Assembly (NCBI RefSeq): GCF_021412585.1
Contig: NZ_JAKCMI010000047.1
Location: forward strand, 1-64,000
Reading direction: 5' to 3'
Origin: Halomonas alkalisoli
GTDB lineage: Bacteria > Pseudomonadota > Gammaproteobacteria > Pseudomonadales > Halomonadaceae
Length of the DNA stretch: 64,000 nucleotides
The notes beneath the pieces were generated by a model. That model saw nothing but the letters and a program-made list of their open reading frames with translations, was not told the origin of the DNA and searched no databases. Each line of letters opens with the position of its first letter. The first letter of the stretch is position 1. Below are positions 1-8,266 of the stretch, piece by piece. The position numbers were made by a program, and so were the translations under genes.

Positions 1-327
1 GAGGCCTTCACAAGCCGGAATCCAGCACCTGACCTGCTGTTCCATACGGATCGCGGCATCGAGTACCGGGCTCACAAGACCCAGGCGCTGCTGAATCATC
101 ACCGGGTACGGCACAGCATGAACCGCCCGGGACAATGCACTGATAATGCCGAAGTGGAGTCGTTCTTCAAAACGCTGAAGGGAGAATTGCTGCACGCCAC
201 CAGCTTCATGACGTTGCGTCAGTTACGAAAACATATCAGGGGCTATATTGATGGCTACTATAACAGCCATCGGCTGCACAGTGGCCTTGGTTACCGGACT
301 CCGATAGAGTTCGAGGAGATTAACTGA
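1..327 (+). CDS. IS3-family transposase OrfB, C-terminal part (cut by window start)
   Basis: The frame is open from the first base and ends at a TGA at 325-327. It encodes the last third of a DDE integrase-type transposase of the IS3 family: an HTDRG block (second catalytic Asp region), then NAEVESFFKTLKGE carrying the catalytic Glu, and the C-terminal block with NSHRLHSGLGYRTP. The second catalytic region of the rve fold is therefore present and the N-terminus lies outside the window. It cuts and pastes its own element. A terminal repeat follows directly downstream, so this end of the element looks intact. Confidence 0.85.
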   Translation, partial: EAFTSRNPAPDLLFHTDRGIEYRAHKTQALLNHHRVRHSMNRPGQCTDNAEVESFFKTLKGELLHATSFMTLRQLRKHIRGYIDGYYNSHRLHSGLGYRTPIEFEEIN

Positions 328-333
328 TGGGGC

Positions 334-361
334 GTGTCCACTGTTCTGGGGGAAGTCCACC
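334..361 (+). repeat. Right terminal inverted repeat of the IS3-family element
   Basis: The bases just after the transposase stop read TGTCCACTGTTCTGGGGGAA and continue to ACCA. Read on the other strand this is a typical IS3-type end starting TGG and rich in C. The left partner lies outside the window, so the exact boundary is inferred from position and composition. Confidence 0.55.
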
Positions 362-394
362 AGACCAAACCCCAAACTGATGTGAGATATCGTT

Positions 395-604
395 ATGAAG
401 ATCTCTGTCACCATCGATGATGATCTGTAACAACAATTCCTGAAGGTAGCTGAGCGGGGACTGGAAAACCCGTCAGACCTCATTCGGAAGGCCATGCAGA
501 CATATGTCCGCGTGCAGTCGGCGCGACAACTTGCTGACATGGATGGTAAGGCGCCAGACATGGAGAAAATCCCGCGTCGAGGCGAGGATAGCCATGAAAA
601 ATAG
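395..604 (+). pseudogene. Broken ribbon-helix-helix (VapB/CopG-like) antitoxin gene
   Basis: From ATG 395 the frame reads MKISVTIDDDL, then a TAA stop at codon 12 (428-430), then continues open as QQFLKVAERGLENPSDLIRK and on to a TAG at 602-604. Without the stop it would be a 69-residue protein. The short N-terminal beta strand followed by a helix with PSDLIRKAMQTY is typical of ribbon-helix-helix DNA-binding antitoxins. The in-frame stop would leave an 11-residue peptide. No toxin gene is visible next to it. The position directly beside an IS end suggests decay after insertion. The nonsense codon could in principle be a sequencing error. Confidence 0.6.
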
Positions 605-1142
605 GGGGACATTGCCGGATAACTTTGCTGCCACCTCCGCGCCTGGTGCCCTAGACTTTGCCCTCAAGAGCCTCTCGTGCTTATTCACCTCTTGTGATTG
701 ATGTACATGTTAATGGCCAAGTAAAGTGACCCAGTAGGGGGTGGGTCCATTTTATTGACCGCTGGTGACTACGTGGAAGCGCCGGTGGGATTTATTCAGC
801 GTTTCCTTAGTGCTCAGCCTGGGCAAACGAGATTTACTGTATAGGAACCCCTAAAAAACGATGGAAAGAAGACCTGGCACGATAATGACGGTGGAAATTA
901 TCGAGTTCAGTGAAGTTTGTGTTTAAGTTTTACAAACACTTGTTCGTTACTTTGCTTAATGAGTCTAGCACATGTGTTCATGTAGACGGGAACTGACACT
1001 GAAAGCGGAATAGAAAAGAAAGGTTTATTTACCAAACTAATATGCAAGGAGATAAAAGTTAGTTTAAAATATACTTATGGTCCACATAGGGACATTGTCC
1101 GATACGTGCAAAGCCTTTATCTTCACCTAAAACCATATTGTA
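605..1142. other. Non-coding stretch between IS remnant and metabolic cluster
   Basis: I find no convincing gene. Composition shifts from mixed to AT-rich towards the right, matching the following cluster. It should contain the promoter of the 1155-4741 gene group, but I could not pick a convincing -35/-10 pair. Confidence 0.4.
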
Positions 1143-1154
1143 TTGGCAACCATA

Positions 1155-1874
1155 ATGATACCGATCGTTCTTTCCTGTGTAATAATTCTCATGGCTTCCA
1201 CATTGCAAGCAGCAACAGGCTTTGGCTTTTCAGTTCTGGCCACACCACTTCTTTTTTTAATTTTTGAGCCTCATCAAGCCATACAAATTAACATAATAAT
1301 CTCGCTGATAATATCTTTTACACTGTACCCTGAGCTTAAGAAAAATGTAGATAAGCGCCTGCTTGGCAACCTTATAAAGGGTGCCATAATCGGGACTCCA
1401 ATCGGGGTTGTACTAATCTTTATGCTCAATGAGGAGATGCTCAAAATATTTGCCGGGGTAGTTATCCTTTCACTTACCTCTGCTGTATTGCTCAAGCTCA
1501 ACATTCAGCAAAAAGAATCTCGCGACATGATGTCCGGTATGTCCTCGGGTGCATTAACCACAAGCTTAGGCATGCCTGGCCCACCGTTGCTTCTATACTT
1601 TTCCAGCACAAACCTAAACAAACACACATTAAGAAGCACGACACTAGTATATTTTATATTTATCTATCTTTTAGGTCTAATAGCTCATGTTTCTACTATT
1701 GGTAGCAGCTGGAGCACCTGGATGATTGCAGCAGCACTGACCCCAATGGCATTTGCCGGAATTCTGGCTGGCCGCGTAGCATTCAAGCTGATTAGTCAAA
1801 AAACTTTCAAGATGATAAATATTTCTATCTTATTAGCAACAGGAGTATCGCTTATTGCTACATCCTTAAAATGA
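1155..1874 (+). CDS. TSUP-family (TauE/SafE-like) membrane permease
   Basis: Hydrophobic protein of about 239 residues with seven to eight predicted membrane segments and the N-terminal block AATGFGFSVLATPLLF typical of the sulfite exporter TauE/SafE (TSUP) family. A second family-like block lies mid-protein (SGALTTSLGMPGPPLLLYF). Members carry organic or inorganic acid anions, often sulfur compounds or small carboxylates, across the inner membrane. A TTG at 1143 in the same frame is an alternative start; neither has a clear ribosome binding site, and ATG 1155 gives the usual short N-terminus. The AT-rich gene precedes a carboxylate transporter and an amidase on the same strand, suggesting a shared catabolic role. 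The substrate is not known. Confidence 0.75.
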   Translation: MIPIVLSCVIILMASTLQAATGFGFSVLATPLLFLIFEPHQAIQINIIISLIISFTLYPELKKNVDKRLLGNLIKGAIIGTPIGVVLIFMLNEEMLKIFAGVVILSLTSAVLLKLNIQQKESRDMMSGMSSGALTTSLGMPGPPLLLYFSSTNLNKHTLRSTTLVYFIFIYLLGLIAHVSTIGSSWSTWMIAAALTPMAFAGILAGRVAFKLISQKTFKMINISILLATGVSLIATSLK

Positions 1875-1958
1875 ACCATGTAGAGCACGCATACGCACGA
1901 TTCAACAACAACACCTATCCGCATCATACAACTACCTTAGTAACAATGAGGCATTACA

Positions 1959-3284
1959 ATGAGAATGATAGCGAACGTTTTCACTCGAGTGGCTGAGAGA
2001 TATTTACCGGACGCATTTATATTTGTCTTCTTCTTGACCTTCGTTGTATTTATCCTTGGTTTACTTAAAGGATATCAGCCTAATCAGGTATTAGACTTTT
2101 GGGGAGATGGCTTCTTTGATATATTGACGTTTACAGCTCAGGCAACCTTGATGCTTGTCACAGGATTTGCACTGGCGCACACCCCAATTGTCAACAAGAT
2201 GCTAGTCGCTTTTGCCAGAATTCCCAGAAATGAAGTTCAGGTCATCGCCCTAACGACGTTGGTAATGATGGTATGCAGCTGGTTTTCATGGGGCTTCGGT
2301 CTAATTGCAGGTGCCATTGTTGCTAGGGAGATGGGCATTGTACACAGGGGTAAGATCCATTACCCTCTAGTAGTTGCCGCCTCCTATGCTGGTTTTATTG
2401 TATGGCATGCGGGATACGGTGGCGCTATCCCCACCCTGATCGCAACCGAGGGGCATTTCCTCGAAGGCACCATGGGTGTCATTCCAGTTTCACAAACAAT
2501 TTTTTCCTTTAACACACTTATCATCTTACTTGCCCTGGTTCTTATCATTCCATTAACAATGGTTATGATGCGTCCACGTGCGAATGAAGCTAGAAGGGAC
2601 ATTCCCGAAAGTGAGGTCAGCTTTGAAGAGAAAAGTCACGTCCCCCTAGTTGATAAGAAATCGCTGACACCTGCTGAGATGATTGAAAACGCAAGGTTTG
2701 TTCCCCTGCTACTGGGCATTGTCGGTTGCGTTTGGCTGGTCCAATATTTTGCTACCGGCGGTAGCATAAATCTCAATATCGTAATCATGACATTTTTTGC
2801 ACTTGGCCTGCTATTCACCCACAGCACTAAGGAATATATTACATATTTTACAGGTGGAGCAAAATCATCTTACGGAATAATTATGCAGTTTCCATTCTAT
2901 GCAGGAATTATGGGTATCATGATTCATACTGGCTTGGCCGCTGATATTGCATCAATGTTCGTTGCGATTGCTAACGAAAACACTCTACCATTCTGGGGTT
3001 TCATTAGTGCAGGTATAGTGAATATGTTTGTTCCCTCAGGGGGTGGCCAATGGGCTGTGCAGGGTCCTATCATGGCCGAAGCGGCGTCACAGCTCAATGC
3101 AGATATGTCCAGAGTTGCAATGGGAGTTGCATGGGGTGATGCATGGACAAATATGCTTCAACCCTTTTGGACTCTTCCCCTCCTTGCTATTGCTGGTCTT
3201 GGCATTAGAGACATCATGGGCTATACCGCTGTGGTTCTTATCGTGAGTGGTTTCGTGATCGGAGCCGGCCTACTGTTTATTTAA
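1959..3284 (+). CDS. AtoE-like short-chain fatty acid transporter
   Basis: The 441-residue polytopic membrane protein matches the short-chain fatty acid transporter family (AtoE of E. coli, about 440 residues). Characteristic stretches are the N-terminal RVAERYLPDAF, the conserved WFSWGFGLIAGAI region, HAGYGGAIP, and the C-terminal FVPSGGGQWAVQGPI and GDAWTNMLQPFW. These proteins take up acetoacetate or other short carboxylates. A GAGG ribosome binding site lies about 8 bases before the ATG. The gene sits between a TSUP permease and an amidase, so it may import an acid or amide-derived acid handled by the same pathway. Base use is much more AT-rich than the core genes in the right half, consistent with transfer. 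Confidence 0.85.
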   Translation: MRMIANVFTRVAERYLPDAFIFVFFLTFVVFILGLLKGYQPNQVLDFWGDGFFDILTFTAQATLMLVTGFALAHTPIVNKMLVAFARIPRNEVQVIALTTLVMMVCSWFSWGFGLIAGAIVAREMGIVHRGKIHYPLVVAASYAGFIVWHAGYGGAIPTLIATEGHFLEGTMGVIPVSQTIFSFNTLIILLALVLIIPLTMVMMRPRANEARRDIPESEVSFEEKSHVPLVDKKSLTPAEMIENARFVPLLLGIVGCVWLVQYFATGGSINLNIVIMTFFALGLLFTHSTKEYITYFTGGAKSSYGIIMQFPFYAGIMGIMIHTGLAADIASMFVAIANENTLPFWGFISAGIVNMFVPSGGGQWAVQGPIMAEAASQLNADMSRVAMGVAWGDAWTNMLQPFWTLPLLAIAGLGIRDIMGYTAVVLIVSGFVIGAGLLFI

Positions 3285-3293
3285 AATATACTG

Positions 3294-3314
3294 GGAGCCC
3301 GACATCGGGCTTCC
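3294..3314 (+). other. Hairpin between transporter and amidase genes
   Basis: GGAGCCCGA and TCGGGCTTCC flank a CAT loop, giving a stem of about eight pairs with one irregularity. No T-run follows, so it is more likely an mRNA stability or processing structure than a terminator. It lies just before the amidase ribosome binding site. Confidence 0.35.
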
Positions 3315-3331
3315 ATATCTGGAGGTTGCTT

Positions 3332-4741
3332 ATGAAATATGGAATTACCGACCTTAGCGTCGTAGAACTTGGTAAACTGATTAAGGAAAAATCTGTTTCT
3401 TGTTGTGAAGTTACTGAGGAATTTTTGAGTCGCATAGAAAAAACAAACCCAACGATAAATGCATTTTGTGATGTGTTTTATGACGATGCACTGTTGGAGG
3501 CAAAGCTAGCTGATGATGCCATTTCTAACGGTAGTTATCTGACCCCTTTGCACGGAATTCCAATTGGTTTAAAAGATTTAACGCCAATCTCAGGAAGGAC
3601 AACAACATTTGGCTCTAGACTTTTCAAGACACACAAACCATTAAAAGATGCCATCCTGGTGGAACGCCTCAAGAAATGTGGAGCCATTATTGTCGGAAAG
3701 ACCAATACCCCTGAGTTTGGGCACAAGGGGATTACTGACAACCTTGTCTTTGGAAAAACAAGAAACCCATGGGATATAAACAAAATTGCCGGGGGTTCTA
3801 GTGGCGGTTCAGCCGCCGCTGTAGCAGCAAAGATGGTACCGATAGCTGAAGGAAGCGATGGTGCAGGTTCGATCAGGATTCCCGCAGCCATGTGTGGTGT
3901 TGTTGGATTCAAACCTAGTTTCGGCAGAGTCCCAGATGTAGCAGGTCCTTTTTCGAGCACAACCCCTTTTTTTCATAATGGCCCTATTACCCGAACCGTA
4001 AGTGACAGCTTAACCTTCTACCGGGCTATTTGCGGAGAGGACTATAGAGATCCATTTTCAATTCCAACACAACGCAATCCACAAAATAAATCATTTAAAT
4101 CTTTTAAAGGCATCAAGATTGCTTATAGTAAAAGGCTAGATTACTTTCAAGTTTCAGCAGACGTTTCAAAGTGCATTGAAAACTCTATCTCACGACTTAC
4201 TAGACTTGGGTGTCAGGTTGAAGAAGTAGACCTTGGTTTCGGGTTGGAGGTAGAAGAATGTTTCATGGATTTATGGCGTTTTAAGCTTGCTAGCACCTAT
4301 GGAGATCTTAGTGAGAGCGAACTTGAACTTTTAGACCCTACAGTCAATCAGCTGATAATTGAAGGAAATAAAATCACTCCAATGGTATACGGGAAGGCAA
4401 TTATGACTAGGGAAAGAGTATGGAATATTGTCTCCAATCTTTTTCTAGATTATGACTTCCTAGTGTGCCCGACTACTTCTGTACCTGCTTTTGACATCAA
4501 TAACGGGGCACCCAATGATATTAATGGTGTTAAAATAAACCCACTGATTGGTTGGTTCCTTACATACCCATTTAATTTATCTGGTAACCCAGCTATTTCG
4601 TTACCGTCTGGGATGACAAAGTCTGGCCTTCCTGTCGGAATGCAAGTAATAGGAAAGCGTCTAGATGATGATAGGGTTTTAAGATTTGCCGAATTGTTTG
4701 AAAAAGAAACCCAATGGGAAACTTGCGATTATAATATTTAA
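3332..4741 (+). CDS. Amidase-signature family hydrolase
   Basis: A 469-residue amidase-signature enzyme, hydrolysing a C-N amide bond. The Ser-cisSer-Lys triad is visible: Lys81 in GIPIGLKDL, Ser156 in the GGSSGGS loop and Ser180 in GSDGAGSIR; the 24-residue spacing between the serines matches the family. ATG 3332 is preferred over upstream TTG 3326 because GGAGG at 3321-3325 is six bases before it. It is not GatA: there is no gatCB context and it follows two transporters. It probably releases a carboxylate or ammonia from an imported amide. The substrate cannot be told from sequence. It ends just before a strong terminator, closing the plus-strand unit. Confidence 0.88.
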   Translation: MKYGITDLSVVELGKLIKEKSVSCCEVTEEFLSRIEKTNPTINAFCDVFYDDALLEAKLADDAISNGSYLTPLHGIPIGLKDLTPISGRTTTFGSRLFKTHKPLKDAILVERLKKCGAIIVGKTNTPEFGHKGITDNLVFGKTRNPWDINKIAGGSSGGSAAAVAAKMVPIAEGSDGAGSIRIPAAMCGVVGFKPSFGRVPDVAGPFSSTTPFFHNGPITRTVSDSLTFYRAICGEDYRDPFSIPTQRNPQNKSFKSFKGIKIAYSKRLDYFQVSADVSKCIENSISRLTRLGCQVEEVDLGFGLEVEECFMDLWRFKLASTYGDLSESELELLDPTVNQLIIEGNKITPMVYGKAIMTRERVWNIVSNLFLDYDFLVCPTTSVPAFDINNGAPNDINGVKINPLIGWFLTYPFNLSGNPAISLPSGMTKSGLPVGMQVIGKRLDDDRVLRFAELFEKETQWETCDYNI

Positions 4742-4745
4742 ACAC

Positions 4746-4775
4746 CCTGGCAGCTTTTTAGCTGCCAGGTTTTTA
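4746..4775 (+). terminator. Rho-independent terminator after the amidase gene
   Basis: A perfect 10-bp stem CCTGGCAGCT / AGCTGCCAGG with a TTTT loop is followed by TTTTT. It lies six bases after the amidase stop. The complementary arms also face the convergent regulator gene, but the T-run favours plus-strand termination. Confidence 0.9.
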
Positions 4776-4831
4776 TATGACGCAAATACCTCGAGGCTTT
4801 ACACAGCATCTAATAGGACCATGACTGGTAC

Positions 4832-6145
4832 TTACATCCTCAATGAGTATACCCTTCTAGGCCTTCCTTTTCCTATCGGCTGCTCTTGTCCGATCATAAC
4901 TGCGCATCCAGCAAGCTCTAAGCAACTAATAATTCGCCTTGCACTCCGAGTTGTAATTTGCAACCTCCGTGAAATGTCATTTGCTGTAAAACTGAACTCC
5001 TCTCCCCTTGTTGAAAAAGAGACGATTTTATTTATTGTACCAACACCTAGACCTGTTTTTTTTGATAAATCAATAATATACTCACTATCTGTTCTATATG
5101 CATAGTCTTTTTTTTCCCACCGCCCCACAGGACCTATTAAATTTCCATCAACACCCATAACATGACATGAAGACTTACCATATTTAATTGAAGTACTTAG
5201 GGCCTGTTTAGCTTTTTTCTTAGCATAGTTAATAGACCTGCCGTAGCCAACACCCCAGAATGAACTTATACCACATTTATTGTAAATGATATATCCCATA
5301 TCGAATTCATCAAAATTCTTTGTGGCCCGATCAATATTTATCTTCCTACATGTAATATGGAGTGAATCCTGGCCTTCGCTCCAATGTGCTTCCCCCTGAA
5401 TTTTATCAACAAAACGGTTTACTAACTTCCGGAGCGTACCATGAGCTAGATGATGGACGCCCTTGCTAGATTCACCATGATTTATTTTCTCAAATATAAC
5501 CTGCAATACTGCCACTTCACCTTGGCCAGCCACCTCCGCCTCGTGAACAAGTATAGCTCTTTGAATTCCGTTCCTAATTGATGACTTGGCTGGCACCATT
5601 CTCTTTATCGGTGCGCCTAACGTCCTCAACCTCTCATATACTGAGTAAATACTGGTCATCGAAAAGTCGATTTTCCCTCTTTTCCAAAGACTATAATGAA
5701 ACATTACCACTTCATCAAGGTTATCTCTGTAGTGGCATTCCCAAGAAAATATTTGCTCCGTTCTTATTTCAAGCTCCTTTAGACACTCTTTTATATCTGA
5801 CTCTGCCGGATGGTCAATGCTAAATCTCAACCCCTTGGCAATCGAAGAAAGATCCACACTATAGAGAAGCGCTTTATAAATTGACACTTCAGTATACTCC
5901 ACATATAGAATAGGAGCCTCTACTTTAATCCATTTTCGCTCAATGTGATCCTTAAGAATATTGTAAGCCAAAGGTCCGCCAAGTAATATAACATCAAAAT
6001 CATTTGACTGTACCAAATCAATTACATCTTTCGGTCTATGATAAGTATCAATATTTATTATTACATTTTCGAACAACTGTGAAACACTATTGACCATATC
6101 AACAATATCTGGCGTAACAAGACACAGCAAGTTTATTTTGGCCAT
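4832..6145 (-). CDS. Multidomain transcriptional regulator with palm-like middle domain
   Basis: A protein of 437 residues from ATG 6145, which has GGAAT about nine bases upstream; a TTG at 6199 would add 18 residues. The N-terminal third looks like a receiver- or PrpR_N-like alpha/beta sensor (FDVILLGGPLAYNIL, APILYVEYTE). The middle contains FWGVGYGRSINYAKKKAKQAL, resembling the beta-hairpin and helix of the nucleotidyl cyclase / GTP cyclohydrolase III palm fold, but I see no intact catalytic GGDEF-type motif. The C-terminal about 60 residues look like a winged helix-turn-helix (FTANDISRRLQITTRSARRI) with a basic GKGRPRRVY tail. It converges on the transporter-amidase unit and is a plausible controller of it. 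Function is inferred. Confidence 0.6.
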   Translation of the reverse strand: MAKINLLCLVTPDIVDMVNSVSQLFENVIINIDTYHRPKDVIDLVQSNDFDVILLGGPLAYNILKDHIERKWIKVEAPILYVEYTEVSIYKALLYSVDLSSIAKGLRFSIDHPAESDIKECLKELEIRTEQIFSWECHYRDNLDEVVMFHYSLWKRGKIDFSMTSIYSVYERLRTLGAPIKRMVPAKSSIRNGIQRAILVHEAEVAGQGEVAVLQVIFEKINHGESSKGVHHLAHGTLRKLVNRFVDKIQGEAHWSEGQDSLHITCRKINIDRATKNFDEFDMGYIIYNKCGISSFWGVGYGRSINYAKKKAKQALSTSIKYGKSSCHVMGVDGNLIGPVGRWEKKDYAYRTDSEYIIDLSKKTGLGVGTINKIVSFSTRGEEFSFTANDISRRLQITTRSARRIISCLELAGCAVMIGQEQPIGKGRPRRVYSLRM

Positions 6146-6199
6146 ATGAAGCTCATTCCTAAGGTAACCACTAGTTACTATATTCTCAACTATAATCAA

Positions 6200-6360
6200 C
6201 TAATCTGCTGCCGATCAATTCATCTCCTATACACCATAGGGCCATTAACAGCCAGTTCGGAAGATCAATAGTCGATGTCTGGTATATCTTATTGTGGCTT
6301 GTAATTTCTAAAAATTCCATTCCCAGATATGCCAGATTCAACATACAATACCAGCTGCCA
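6200..6360. other. Upstream region of the regulator gene
   Basis: AT-rich non-coding DNA between the regulator start and the IS remnants. It probably contains the regulator promoter. No operator repeat was recognised. Confidence 0.35.
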
Positions 6361-6460
6361 CCGAGTACAAAGCAACAGGTGCCTAGCGCGAAGCGGCTGC
6401 GCAGCTGCGCCTGCTTCTTGGCCACCCCCTCATAGCGAACATTCTGGTAGCCTGATCTTA
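6361..6460 (-). pseudogene. IS5-like transposase C-terminal remnant
   Basis: On the minus strand a short open segment reads YQNVRYEGVAKKQAQLRSRFALG. This resembles the C-terminal VRYRGLAKNxAQ...FALANL block of IS5-family transposases. Nothing else of the element is seen. It abuts the end of an IS3 remnant at 6469. The call rests on one short block and is tentative. Confidence 0.4.
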
Positions 6461-6468
6461 CCCAGCAT

Positions 6469-6764
6469 TGGTGGACACCGATCCAAGCGATCATTCGGGC
6501 CTCTAAGGCCTCCGGGCTGATCATCCCAATTGCACTGTGCCGGCGCTGCCGGTTGTAGTCCATCCCTATGTACTCGAACACTTGCCGCCGCATGGCATCC
6601 CGGGTCTCGTATCGCTCACCATGGATCGCCTACACATTGAGACTGTGGAAGAAGCTCTCGGCACAGGCATTGTCGTAGCAGTTCCCCTTTGCACTCATGC
6701 TGCACCGGAGATGGTGCCGGGTCAGCAGCGACTGGTACAACGTCGAGCAATATTGGCTGCCACG
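6469..6764 (-). pseudogene. IS3-family orfB, C-terminal fragment
   Basis: On the minus strand the sequence encodes GSQYCSTLYQSLL, then GNCYDNACAESFFHSLNV with the catalytic Glu, an in-frame TAG, and then VFEYIGMDYNRQRRHSAIG followed by SPEALEARM. This is the last third of an IS3-family OrfB. It ends at TGGTGGACAC (6469-6478), which resembles the element's terminal repeat. It starts abruptly at 6764 where the IS110 element begins; the missing part (ending in VIVHSD) resumes at 8161. It is broken by the insertion and by the stop. Confidence 0.8.
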
Positions 6765-6780
6765 GACGCCCTTCTAAGCG

Positions 6781-7860
6781 TCAAGTGGCAATTTGCGCCT
6801 GGTTGATCTCTCGGTGACGATGGCGCAGCACATAGTATACCTCTCGGGCGATATAGCGTTTCAGGCAGCGAAGCGCTTCCAATTTGGAGTGCCCCTCCGC
6901 CACTCGACGGGAGACATACCTTTGGGTTGTCGCCTCCAGACGGAGTCGCCCGATGGCGATGATATGCAGCGCACTATTGGCGGCTCGGTCGCCACCCCGA
7001 TTGAGCCGGTGGCGCTGCGTCTTGCCTAAGGAGGCTGGTATCGGGCTGACGCCACATAGCGCCGCAAAACTCGCTTCTGAACTCAGACGATCCGGATTGT
7101 CCCCCGCCGTGATCAGCAACTGGGCAGCCGATTCATAGCCCACCGCCGTTCGCGACACCAGCTCTGGTGCCAGCTCATCGACGATGGCCTTGATCATGAC
7201 ATCAAGATCGGCCACCTCGTCATGCAGCTCCAAGTAGCGGCGGGCAAGGGATTTCAAAGCGATGCGGTAGGCCATTGTGACGTCCCGATATCCACTCATG
7301 TCAGGGCGCCATGCGGCCAGCGTTCGGATCAGCTTCATCCGCGACAGGTTGCGCAACTGATCGCGCAGATCCTCTGGTGCGGAGATCACCTGGGTCTGGA
7401 TCATCTGAAGCGCCACACGGCGAGCTGCCACGGCGGTTTTCCGGCAGACCTTGAGTACGCGCAAGGCCTCGATCATGCCATCACGGGTCTTTGGGGTGAC
7501 GGTACGGACGCCCGCATAGGCTGCGTGGGCGGCGTTCTCCGCATCAATGGTATCGTTCTTACCACGCTTGCGGCGGACGGTCTTGTCGGGGGTAGTGACC
7601 TCCAGGACAGTGATGCCGGTGCGCTGCAAGTAACGCAGCACCCCAGCCCCATAGGTCCCGGTGCACTCGACGCCGATTCGGCTGACTTTACCGAAGCTTC
7701 GCATCCAGGCGAGCATGGTCTTGTAGCCATGCCGGGTGGTCGGAAAGCTGGCGGTACCAAGCACGCGGTCATGAGCATCCACGACAGCGGCCACATGTAG
7801 ATCCTTGTGGGTGTCGACGCCACCGACAATGTCAGGGCGGTCACTGTGCTGCTGAGTCAT
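6781..7860 (-). CDS. IS110-family DEDD transposase
   Basis: A 359-residue protein. The N-terminal RuvC-like DEDD domain begins GGVDTHKDLHVAAV (first Asp), continues with IGVECTGTYGAGVLRYL (Glu region) and KNDTIDAENAA (Asp-Asp region). The C-terminal Transposase_20 domain contains AALCGVSPIPASLGKTQRHRLNRGGDRAANSALH, with the conserved Ser expected to form the covalent DNA link. Length and motifs are full, so it may be active. It recombines element ends with a target chosen by a bridge RNA encoded in the element's non-coding end. There is no frameshift or stop. Confidence 0.93.
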   Translation of the reverse strand: MTQQHSDRPDIVGGVDTHKDLHVAAVVDAHDRVLGTASFPTTRHGYKTMLAWMRSFGKVSRIGVECTGTYGAGVLRYLQRTGITVLEVTTPDKTVRRKRGKNDTIDAENAAHAAYAGVRTVTPKTRDGMIEALRVLKVCRKTAVAARRVALQMIQTQVISAPEDLRDQLRNLSRMKLIRTLAAWRPDMSGYRDVTMAYRIALKSLARRYLELHDEVADLDVMIKAIVDELAPELVSRTAVGYESAAQLLITAGDNPDRLSSEASFAALCGVSPIPASLGKTQRHRLNRGGDRAANSALHIIAIGRLRLEATTQRYVSRRVAEGHSKLEALRCLKRYIAREVYYVLRHRHREINQAQIAT

Positions 7861-8160
7861 GACGGCTCTCCAGGCTATCAGTTCAAGGTGGCTTCACCGA
7901 GTGCGATAGCCTGGACACGACAGTAACGAGACAGGCAGCGAGCGTCAGGCCCTTCTTGTGTCACATGCATCGACGAGGTGAGCCCTCGCCGCCAGGTGTT
8001 CCCGGGTCACCGACAGGTCCGAGGAAAGACACACTACCCGGTCGATCAGAGTGGGGGGCAGGAGACCCGAGAACCCTCACGGCACCAGGTCTTTCAGCAT
8101 AGGTCGATCGCTGTGTGAGTCAGGTCAACCCTGAAACACCCGGCATCTCTCAGTATTACT
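7861..8160 (-). ncRNA. Candidate bridge RNA region of the IS110 element
   Basis: This is the 300-bp non-coding 5' end of the element. In IS110-group elements this end encodes the bridge RNA that pairs with both donor and target DNA. Several hairpins are visible. One is CAGC...GCTG at 8095-8113, whose loop holds AGCGA and CTATGC, short matches to one target flank (GCATAGCGACC on the transposase strand). Known: IS110 elements use such RNAs. Inference: exact RNA ends and guide loops here. Confidence 0.5.
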
Positions 8161-8266
8161 GTCGCTATGCACGATGACTCCCTTGGGCATCTTATGGCGC
8201 CACAGGGCCATCTTCAGTGCATCGCCGACCAGGTCGGCGGTCATCCGCTCACTCATCGCCCAGCCG
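8161..8266 (-). pseudogene. IS3-family orfB, central fragment
   Basis: The minus strand encodes GWAMSERMTADLVGDALKMA followed by LWRHKMPKGVIVHSD, the central part of an IS3-family OrfB with its second catalytic Asp. It is cut on one side by the IS110 element. On the other side (8264-8267) it is fused in frame to IS21 IstA sequence ending YHDLRQV. The OrfB N-terminus is missing. Confidence 0.75.

Larger units (their letters stand above)
6765..8160 (-). mobile_element. Complete IS110-family insertion sequence (1396 bp)
   Basis: The two halves of an IS3 orfB fix the ends. One half stops at 6764 (codons RGSQYC) and the other starts at 8161 (codons VIVHSD). Joining them restores HSD-RGSQYC with a one-base G ambiguity, so the element is either 6765-8160 or 6766-8161. 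It carries one transposase gene, only 16 bp of non-coding DNA on the 3' side and 300 bp on the 5' side. No target duplication or terminal inverted repeat is seen. All of this fits the IS110 group, which recombines with an RNA-guided DEDD recombinase. Confidence 0.88.

Noticed and set aside
6186..6593. A 135-residue minus-strand gene
   Set aside because: It joins the end of an IS3 OrfB to IS5-like and intergenic sequence by chance; treated as two transposase remnants.
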